DNA of 64,000 nt from Hymenopus coronatus (taxonomy: Eukaryota; Arthropoda; Insecta; Mantodea; Hymenopodidae), in assembly GCA_030762935.1 (NCBI GenBank), contig CM060884.1, positions 74,031,196 through 74,095,195 of the forward strand, written 5' to 3'. Below, in pieces: positions 56,148 through 64,000 of the stretch. The translations under genes and the position numbers were made by a program. Position 1 is the stretch's first letter. Every line of letters begins with the position of its first letter. The notes below the pieces were generated by a model. It was not told where the DNA came from and ran no database searches. It worked only from the letters and a program-made list of their open reading frames with translations.

Positions 56148-56805
56148 TAAAAATCTGATGCGTTCCTTCACATGGCTTTCTCTACATCTCTGCGACACAT
56201 TATAGTTAAGGAGCTTATGCTTCTATTTGCTTCATGCTAATTGAGAAAACATTAGCAGAAACAGTCTTATTGCTTCCTTCCTTGTAACCAGAAGCGAAAT
56301 AAGGGAGTACCATAGGTTAAGGTGATAGTCAAAAGCTGGTTAGTATGTGAATGAAGTTCCTTTATTTGTATGAACACGAGTTGTCAAATTCCTTTTGCAG
56401 AAAAGAGTAAGTTTCTCAAATCTGAAACCAAAATTAAGCTACATCTCAAAAAAACAATCAAATCCACGAAAAAAGTGTATTCAACATAAATCGTTTGTCT
56501 TTTCGTGCTCAACATTTTTTGTGTGAAAAGTTTTTTTCTATCTCTAACGGTCTTCGTGTCGCATCCTTGGAAGAAACCAAACCTAAATACCAAGTTTGGT
56601 TTTTAATGGTCTTTTGGTTTTTGAGCTTTGCTGCCCACAGACATACACATGGACGGACCATTTTCTAAAAATGATTTTTTCGGACTCAGGGGACACCAAA
56701 ACATATATTTCCAACGAAATCTCGGTATGGAATTTTTGGGTACATTACAATACCTTCTCTATACACTATCTAGATAGCACGTTTAGAGAAAGAAATAACA
56801 AATCT
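56148..56805 (+). mobile_element. HINE-like element with interior deletion
   Basis: 5' end AAAAATCTGATGCGTTCCTTCACATGGC; interior missing after TCTATCTCTAACGG (about 56550); hairpin CCTTCTCTATACACTATCTAGATAGCACGTTTAGAGAAAG. Confidence 0.85.
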
Positions 56806-57318
56806 CTATAACGAAATATGTTACTTAAATTTAAGAAATTGTTTGTAGCATTGTAAATGGTTTTTATACATCTAAATACCGTTATAACATTTCACGATAT
56901 GACTACCTTATTGTAAGTTAAAAAATGCGACATAAAATAAACTACTTAAAAGAAGCACAAAAATAGGACATTCTTCTTATCTTGTTAATACGATTGTGTG
57001 ATAATTCTAATGAAAAACCTTCACATTTATAGAAGGTAATATGACAGACATCTGGGTAATTAACGGTTATCTAGCACAACTCCCCTCTTTGGTAACTATT
57101 GTACTCTAAAATACGCGTTGCGTAATGATGCTGTAAATTGAATTTCCTGAGCGCAGAACTTTGTCGCATACTGAACGTCTATGCCTCCGAGGCAGGCATA
57201 CAGAAATGAGGCACTGGCTTGCGTTATAGATTGTTCCTGACTTTATAAACTGACAAATGACACACGTACACAATTAAATTAAACATTTTTTTTCGTAGTC
57301 GGAATACCTTCTTCCTAG
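56806..57318. other. unassigned stretch
   Basis: AT-rich; no ORF, repeat or RNA signal recognised. Confidence 0.35.
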
Positions 57319-57320
57319 TT

Positions 57321-58390
57321 AGGACTGACACTCCCCTAGGACTTACAAGCGGATGTCTAGGGATCAGAAGCCTGTCGGGGAGCCAACGGCACGAAACAAC
57401 AGAATGGAGAACCTGGCCCGTAGCCAGGCATGAGCGTGAGGAAGTGGACGAAATGTAGGACTGACACTCCCCTAGGACTTACAAGCGGATGTCTAGGGCC
57501 CAAAAGTCTGTCGGGGAGCCAACGGCACGAAGCAACAGAATGGATAACCTGGCCCATAGCCAGGCATGAGTGTGAGGAAGTGGATCATATGTAGGACTGA
57601 CACTCCCCTAGGACTTACAAGCGGATGCCTAGCGGTCAGAAGCCTGTTGGGGAGCCAACGGCACGAAACAACAGAATGGTGAATCTGGCCCGTAGCCAGG
57701 CATGAGTCTGAGGAAGTGGACGAAATGTAGGACTGACACTTCCCTAGGACTTACAAGCGGATGTCTAGGGGTCAGAAGCCTGTCGGGGAGCCAAAGGCAC
57801 GAAACAACAGAATGGAGAATCTGGCCCGTGGCCAGGCATGAGTGTGAGGAAGTGGATCATATGTAGGACTGACACTCCCCTAGGACTTACAAGCGGATGC
57901 CTAACGGTCAGAAGCCTGTCAGGGAGACAACGGCACGAAAGTACAAAATGAAAAATCTGGCCCGTAGCCAGGGATGAGCGTGAGGAAGTGGATGATATGT
58001 AGGACTGACACTTCCCTAGAACTTCCAAACGGATGGCTGTCAGGGAGCCAACGGCACGAAATTACAGAATGGAAAACCTGGCCCGTAGTCACACATGAAC
58101 GTGAGGAAGTGGATGATATGTAGGACTGACCCTCCCCTAGGACTTACAAGCGGATGTCTAGGGGTCAGATGTCTGTCGGGGAGCCAAAGGCACGAAACCA
58201 CAAAGTGAAGAACCTTGCCCGCAGCCAGGTATGAGCGTGAGGAAGTGGATGATATCTGGGATTGAGATCCCACTAGGACTTACAAACGAATGTCTAGACG
58301 TGGAAACCTGTCGGGGAGCCAACGACACGAAATCCAGAATGAAGAACCTGGTCCGTAGCCAGGCATGAGTATGAAGCAGTGGATCTTATG
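57321..58390 (-). repeat. 136-bp minisatellite, eight units
   Basis: Plus-strand unit starts (AGGACTGACACTCCCCTAGG or a variant) lie at 57321, 57457, 57593, 57729, 57865, 58001, 58122 and about 58258. All are 136 bp apart except the sixth unit, which is 121 bp after a deletion at ACGGATG/GCTGTCAGG. Units alternate subtly (GTGGACGAAATG versus GTGGATCATATG), suggesting a two-unit higher-order period in the first five. Confidence 0.95.
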
Positions 58391-58595
58391 AAATGGAAGC
58401 ATAATGGATCATAGGAAAGGTGATGATGAAGCAATTGATGGAATGAGTGGCGGGGGAAACCGGAGGACCTAAAGAAAACGCATCCAGACACCACTTAATC
58501 CACTACAAATTCCACATGCCGGCGCCTGGGATTGAACCCGGTCCGTCTAGATATAAGGTGAGCGTTCTAACCGCTGGGGAACAGCGCCCACCACA
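57321..58595 (-). mobile_element. SINE-D with an eight-unit 136-bp tail
   Basis: On the minus strand the tRNA-like head (58590-58500: CCCAGCGGTTAGAACGCTCACC A box, CCGGGTTCAATCCCAGGC box B) leads into the SINE-B/D body (ATTTGTAGTGGATTAAGTGGTGTC..CCCCCGCCACTCATTCC). An array of tail units follows. Other copies have one unit (14515-14800) or two (11155-11607). Confidence 0.85.
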
Positions 58596-59540
58596 TTATA
58601 AATACGCCTGGAAATATGTATCATAAGGCAGGATATTTTCGCTGACTCCGTCTATGCCTACCAGTTATTTGGTATGTAACCGAAGGAAAAGGAATTAAAG
58701 TGAAATGTAACTTACGACAAATGAAGTCTGAATTACGAACTGGTGATCCCTAAACTTTCTTGCTGGACAAAACTCGATGATACACAAGGAGGTCAATGTT
58801 TTCTCTGCGCCACATACTCAAGTTCTAATGCTAAGGTAATGCGCGCAGCTGGTGGACTAAATTAATACATTGCTTCTACAGGTCAAACTAATCTGAGGGA
58901 GCGTTTAGCGCGTTCAAGAATCGGTTTTTCTTTTTCTTGCTCACGTGGTATGTTGCGCACTTAAAGACAATAAAAATACGCCTGGCGCTGTAATTATGCT
59001 GATAATGTGAATGTTTGCCTGGGACTCGTGTCTTGTCACGATTTTCATTCTAGCACACTGCCACGCGAGTAAGAAAAGACAAAACCTTTTATCCCTGTTA
59101 CCCGTTCTACGCTCCACTAGAAAAGGTTGACTTGAATAAATAGTATGTTACTTTTATCCATGATGTGCGCCAAACTATAGAACTGAGAAAAAATTAATAT
59201 AAATATATAACACCCGGTGAGAGGGATCGAGTATTGTCCACCACAGAATTTGAAGATCATCAGTTCGCAACTCAGGACTTCATTTATCTCAAGTTTGCTG
59301 CTTCTCTTCCGTAACGTGGCGTGTTTAATACGCTTTTAAGAGCATAGCAAGCAGATGGAAGTCATGGGTAGAGTCAGCGAAAAAATCCCATCTTACGAGA
59401 AGTATTTATAATGTCTTTTAGTGTGCCAGAGTGACACCAATGAAAATCGCGGTAACACCGGAGTTCAAGTCAAACGTTTACATTTTCAGTAAAACCAAAG
59501 CACCCGTCGTATTTTTATTGTCTTTGAGTGTACAAGGAAG
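58596..59540. mobile_element. nested inverted repeats, possible non-autonomous DNA element(s)
   Basis: Two inverted pairs share one terminal motif. Inner: CACTTAAAGACAATAAAAATACG (58961-58983) and CGTATTTTTATTGTCTTTGAGTG (59508-59530), extending with weaker similarity through CACGATTTTCATT / AATGAAAATCGCG. Second pair: CATTATAAATACGCCTGG..GGATATTTTCGCTGACTC (58591-58650) and GAGTCAGCGAAAAAATCCCATC..GTATTTATAATG (59370-59412). No transposase coding seen. Confidence 0.5.
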
Positions 59541-60252
59541 CAAGACAATCCTCAGTTGACCAGTGCTTTCTCCATTAAAGCTCGTGAGATAGCTAAAGCG
59601 TTACATTAGTTTAGGTCACCTCTTCTCTCATTTCCAAAGATGCTTTCAATCAAATTGCTTCTGGGTAATTTAGGTGGGTGATTCAGTTATAGTTCGTAAC
59701 GCAACGGTTTAGGCTAGGCTAATTTAGAGTTGCGCAGGGCAGGTCTGGGTTGTTTACTATATATAGCTTACTTCAGTTAGGGTTGTATAACTAATACATT
59801 TATTTCCATCAAAAAGGGAAAACTTCGTATTGCCCAGTGTAATGAATGTGTTCATCTGTGCAGGTCGCGGGAAAGGCTGCTATCAGTTTCATAAGTCAAT
59901 ATTGCTCAAAACAGATTTATATCCTTAGCTGTTCTGATATTTGTATTTTATGTCTACTTTTGATATCCCACAGATATCTATCCTCGTTTCGTATTTTGTT
60001 GCTTATCTTCTTCGAATGCAATGCCTCGCTTTAGTTTTGCATTTTAAATATCTGATTGTTGTAGCTTGTAGGATAACAATTGTTCTGTTTCTAGGTTTCT
60101 TCAAAATGATCATCCAAATTGCTAAAGGTGATCTTCATATTAACTAGATAAACTACAATTTGCATAGTAGAGTACTACAATACAAAAGGATCTACTCGGT
60201 TTGCAGAAACACTTTGCAGAAATTCAAACCATATGCGCGAAACCCTAAAATG
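59541..60252. other. unassigned stretch
   Basis: Short hydrophobic ORFs at 59846-60034 and 59941-60147 overlap in different frames and have no motif. Confidence 0.35.
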
Positions 60253-60650
60253 TTTACTTTCTCTAGCCCGTATGTCCAATATATATGGTGCATAGAGAAG
60301 GTAATGGGGTCATCACCTTAGCGCGGAAGTAGCGCAGCTGCTTGCCAAGTCGGAAACCTGGGGTCGATTCCCAGCACCGGCTTAGGTATCTTTCTCCCGC
60401 TATGAGATCTGGTCCGGAACGCACTCAGCCTTGTGAGGTCCCTGAGGGGCCATTTTAGGAGCTACTTGCTGGAGAAGAAGCGGCTCCAGGTCATGAGGAC
60501 CGCATTAACCGGCCGGGAGAGTTCGAGGCGCTGACCACGTCTCACCCTCCAATACTGCAACCCATCCATACGTCTCTCATGGACGGAGATGGGGAACGCA
60601 GCGGCCGGGCGGTAGACCAAGGTTCCTAGTATATTGTCGTGCCATGGATC

Positions 60651-60689
<39 letters not shown>

Positions 60690-60783
60690 CATTGTTATTA
60701 TTATTATTAGAGAAGGTAGCTATTGATTTCCTCTCAAAAAGTTGAAACAGCAATATATGTTTTGACGTCGCCTGAATAAAAAC
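60253..60783 (-). mobile_element. HINE-like hairpin module split by SINE-C
   Basis: 60253-60310 (TTTACTTTCTCTAGCCCGTATG..ATGGTGCATAGAGAAGGTA) and 60711-60783 (AGAGAAGGTAGCTATTGATTTCC..TTTTGACGTCGCCTGAAT) are one module, interrupted at AGAGAAGGTA, which is duplicated on both sides of the SINE. Confidence 0.75.
60311..60710 (+). mobile_element. SINE-C, full length, with (ATT)n tail
   Basis: tRNA-like head GCGGAAGTAGCGCAGCTGCTTGCC (A box) and CTGGGGTCGATTCCCAGC (box B), then a long GC-rich body (GGTCCGGAACGCACTCAGCC..CGCATTAACCGGCCGGGAGAG..GGGGAACGCAGCGGCC) ending GTCGTGCCATGGATC and an (ATT)n tail (60652-60709). The AGAGAAGGTA direct repeats flank it as a target-site duplication. Confidence 0.85.
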
Positions 60784-61775
60784 AAATATTTACTTTCTCT
60801 CCACATACTATATACAGAGTGTATAGAGAAGGTATTGCATTCCACCCAAAACTTCGGTTCCGAAATATCACCGGAAGTAAACGTTTTAGGGTAACCAGTA
60901 TACCAAAAAAATATTTTTAGAAAAAGGTCCGTCCGTTTGTGTCCGTGTGTCTCTGAACAGGATTACTCAAAAATGAAAGGTCTGTAAAATACCAAACTTG
61001 CTATTTAAGTGTAGTATCTTCCAGGGATGCGACTCAAAGATTGTGAGAAAAATCCCCTCACCCCAAACTATCCTTTATATAGAAAAAATTTCGAAAATTT
61101 TATTTTTCAAAAATGGCTCCAACAATTTTGATTAAAATACCGTATATTAAAATATTCATATGGCAAATAAAATGTATATCTTGAAATGTAAGGGAAAAGC
61201 CTCTAAAGATATCTTTATTCTGAATGAATTTTGCTGAATTTTGGTTACTGGTAAACCGTAAGAGATAGAAAAAAACTTCAAACGCAAAAAATGTTCATCA
61301 CTTTAAAACACACAGTTTATATCTTATGCGTTTTTTCGTAAAATAGGCCATTTCTGAAATATTATTTGTTATATATTGCAGAGTCAAAATACTGGCTCTG
61401 CATGGAAATGGATTTCAACCACATGGCAACCACCTTTTAAGGGATAAAACTGTCGTTTAGGCCTGGTGTATTGTGTTATTTCGCTTCTACATACAAGGAA
61501 GCAAGTAATAAGACTATTTCTGCTAATGTTTATCTTGATTAGCATGGAGTACACAGATCAAATTTTAAGAAACATGCTCTTGTGTGTGTGTGTGTGTCTG
61601 TATTTGTGTGTGTCTGGGCAGATATATAAAAACGAAAATTCAGTAAAATACCAAACATGGTATTTTAGTTGAGTATCTTCCAAGGATGCAACCGAAGATT
61701 TTCAATAAAATACCCCGAATTACCCATTATATGGAACACTTTTCAAAAATGTTGATTTTCATTAAAATTAAAAGA
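60784..61775 (-). mobile_element. HINE-like element plus an interior fragment
   Basis: 60784-61570: hairpin ACTTTCTCTCCACATACTATATACAGAGTGTATAGAGAAGG, complete interior, 5' end truncated after TTAGCATGGAGTACACAG. 61580-61775 restarts at the GT tract (TGTGTGTGTGTGTGTCTG) and continues TACCAAACATGGTATTTTAG..CATTATATGGAACACTTTTC. Confidence 0.75.
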
Positions 61776-62057
61776 TATTGTTCGAATAGACGGTTAGAAG
61801 TCTTGAGGCGTTTTTCATATTTCTTCATGTATATCTACTCCCAAGCGTCGACTCCTGCCTGTTGTACTTTTTGTAAAAACTGGATATTTCGTTCAATTTC
61901 ATGTCGATCATTTATGTGCGCTGATACTGCGAATTTAAGAACTCAATATTCGTCGCTACAAATCTCTTTCCTTTGAGCTAAAGTACATGTGTATGTCTTG
62001 TCTGTACCCGTTGATGAAGTTCATCAAACAACACCAGAGGAAGGATAGTCAAACTTA

Positions 62058-62852
62058 AAAAATCTTATGTGTTTCATTCACATAACTTTCTCTATATCTC
62101 TGCAGCAAATTATTGTTAAAAAGCTTATGCTTCTATTTGTTTCATGCTAATTGAGGAAAAATTAGCAGAACTAGTCTTATTACTTGCTTCCTTGTAAGTA
62201 GAAGCGAAATAAGGGAGTGCCATAGGTTAAAGTGATAGTCAAAATCTGGTAGTAGCAATGTGACTGATGTTCCTTTGTTTGTATGTACAGGATTTGACAA
62301 ATTACTATATGAGAAAAGTACAAGTTTCTTAAAGCTAAAACCAAAAACAAGCAATATCTAAAAACTCTAAATGTTTTGTGCTGTAAATTTTTCTTCATCT
62401 CTTACGGTTAAGCAGTTATGAAAAATTCCGTAAAATTCATCCAGAAAACATAAGCCTTCAGAGGCTATTCCCAGAAAATTCAAGATATACATTTTATTTG
62501 TGAGGTAAATATCTTCAATATGTGATATTTTAATCAAAATCTTTAGAGCCATTTTGAGAAAAGCAAAATTTTCGAAAAAAGGGGTGGAGGGATTTTTCAC
62601 AAAATCTTCGTGTCGCATCCCTGGAGGATATTAAACTTAAATACCAAGTATGGTATTTTACCGACTTTTCGTTTTTAAGTTTTCGTGTTCACAGTCACAC
62701 GGACACATTTTTTCTGAAAATGCTTTTTTTTTTGGATACAGGGGACCCTAAAACATATATTTCCGGTGAAATCTCGGGATCGAATTTTTGGGTGGAGTGC
62801 AATATTTTCTCTATACACTATGTTCATAGTATGTGCAGAGAAAGTAAAAATC
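62058..62852 (+). mobile_element. HINE-like element, full length
   Basis: 5' end AAAAATCTTATGTGTTTCATTCACATAAC; 3' hairpin TTTTCTCTATACACTATGTTCATAGTATGTGCAGAGAAAGTAAAAA. A stretch in the middle (about 62363-62370) is deleted. Confidence 0.85.
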
Positions 62853-62991
62853 CTGAGATTGAATCCAACAGTCGAAAACAGTTGACCTTAAATCCAACAC
62901 GCATGCAAAACTAGTTCTGCATTAGCAAAGTTTTTTTTTTTTTTCTGCACCCGAACATACCTGAGAAGTTCACGAGCTCATTTCAGATCGC

Positions 62992-63264
62992 AAAATTGAT
63001 TGAGTCCACGCGCAAAGAAGTGCAGCAAGTGTAAGGTAATTTTGTTCCAACTTTACGCTCGACCAAAATAATTCACGATATTAGTGTGTATACATTACTG
63101 ATCAATAGACACTGCTTCATAAATTCCTCATATTGTGGCTCATAACATTTTTGGAATTTAGCAAGTAGTAAATTTGATAGTGCTTTTCTAAGAATATCAT
63201 CACAGAACAACAATGGTTTGTCACGGCCTGCTATAACCGTACCGTCATCGCGCCCAGCAAACAC
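62992..63264 (-). pseudogene. unidentified possible coding fragment
   Basis: The minus-strand frame from 63264 reads FAGRDDGTVIAGRDKPLLFC and LSNLLLAKFQKCYEPQYEEF, then a TGA near 63073, and stays open after it (VERKVGTKLPYTCC) to a TGA near 62992. Residue composition looks protein-like rather than random, but there is no ATG and no family I recognise. It may be an exon or a transposon relic. Confidence 0.3.
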
Positions 63265-63779
63265 ACAGTGCTATTATACTCACTGAACGCACGCACCCTA
63301 TCAAACGCAGCGAAATAAATAGCCAACTATAACCCTTAGTGAATGACTTAAACTTAAACTCAAATGCATTTCATCTTTGGTTGCTTTTCTTTTAGTACCA
63401 GAAAATTGTCATAGAATAGTTATTTGTGATACAAGTGATAAAACTGCTGTATTATATTGCGAGTAGGAAATTTGCAAAATGATGCCGTAATCCTACCAAC
63501 AATATATAAAACAGCATTAAATTGTGTGTATTACATTATTTTTAGGCAGTTCTCAATATTTACACAAATATTGTACCTATAAATAGATTGGTTTACCTAT
63601 TTAACGTAGTTCATGCTTAATGGTCTGCGATATTCATTTTTGCCTAGTTTAGCATCAGTTGCCTAGCTGAAAACATAACGACTTACTCTTACAGAACGGA
63701 GGCGGTGTAGCAGTTGTAATTTTGCTCTCTCTCTGCTGCTTGCTTAATTTCATGTGCTTCAGCAGATTTCATGTTCATA
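63265..63779. other. unassigned stretch
   Basis: AT-rich; no ORF, repeat or RNA signal recognised. Confidence 0.35.
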
Positions 63780-64000
63780 ACATTCAAGATATACATTTAA
63801 TCTCTCAAGTTAATATCTTGAATATGCGATAATTTAAGCAACGTCGTTACAGCCATTTTTGAGGAAATCAAAATTTTCGAAAAATGTTCCATGTTAAGGG
63901 AAGTTGGGAGCAGGGGGATAATCTTGGAAAACTTCGTTAGCTACCAAGTTTGGTATTTAGCAGTCTTTTCGTTATGGTGTCCACAGAAACACATACGCAC
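63780..64000 (+). mobile_element. HINE-like element, interior, runs off the window
   Basis: CATTCAAGATATACATTTAATC..TTTTGAGGAAATCAAAATTTTCGAAAAATG..CTACCAAGTTTGGTATTTAGCAG to the start of the CA-rich tract at the window edge. Confidence 0.75.

Noticed and set aside
717..64000. HINE-like family as a Tc1/mariner-type MITE
   Set aside because: The ends are not symmetrical terminal repeats. The shared 12-mer is subterminal at different distances, and no TA duplication was seen at the mariner insertion.

Overview
This is eukaryotic nuclear DNA, probably from an arthropod, and most likely an insect with a large, repeat-rich genome. The evidence is AT-rich DNA, split coding signals with GT-AG introns, mariner and IS630-type transposase relics, tRNA-derived SINEs, non-LTR retrotransposon 3' ends, minisatellites and dense nested insertions. 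No intact transposase, rRNA gene or functional tRNA gene was seen. The species cannot be named from sequence alone.

One interspersed family dominates. About 45 full, truncated or fragmentary copies add up, by my own summing of spans, to roughly 40% of the window. A full copy is about 0.8-0.9 kb. One end reads AAATCTGATGTGTTCCATTC, with a subterminal ACTTTCTCTACA about 25 bases in. The other end is a near-perfect hairpin (TTCTCTATACACTATG / CATAGTACGTGTAGAGAA) followed by AGTAAAAA, and the same 12-mer recurs inverted in that hairpin. A GT/CA microsatellite sits at a fixed internal site, and copies insert at A/T runs without a clear target duplication. This layout matches HINE/DINE-1-like non-autonomous Helentrons, so I call the family 'HINE-like'. 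Its strand is given in the Helentron sense, from the ATCTGATGTG end to the hairpin end.

Layout. 1-1980: mariner split by a HINE-like copy. 1980-8000: HINE-like copies with amplified end modules, two SINE-A copies and a 0.7 kb element. 8000-11900: LINE tail, second copy of the 0.7 kb element, microsatellites, an 82-bp array and a SINE with a two-unit tail. 12000-14800: HINE-like copies, a palindromic mariner and a SINE. 14800-28020: nested HINE-like copies, a possible solo LTR, SINEs, mariner tails and an inverted-repeat element whose arms are tRNA-like. 28400-32170: LINE 3' end, 1.5 kb CCA array, HINE-like copies and a 37-bp array. 32750-41990: HINE-like tandems and a second inverted tRNA-like element. 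41990-44130: LINE tail and a mariner relic on the minus strand. 44130-47010: mostly unassigned. 47010-50440: HINE-like copies and a LINE C-terminus. 50527-51964: a plausible four-exon gene on the minus strand. 52280-57320: IS630-type relics and HINE-like copies. 57320-58595: a SINE with an eight-unit 136-bp tail. 58590-64000: inverted repeats, SINE-C and HINE-like copies.

The only sequence resembling a spliced host-type gene is the minus-strand model at 50527-51964. Its three introns have GT-AG ends and compatible phases, but one exon carries a one-base frame break. Everything else with coding character is a decayed mobile element. Coordinates of repeat edges are by eye, usually within about 10-20 bases.
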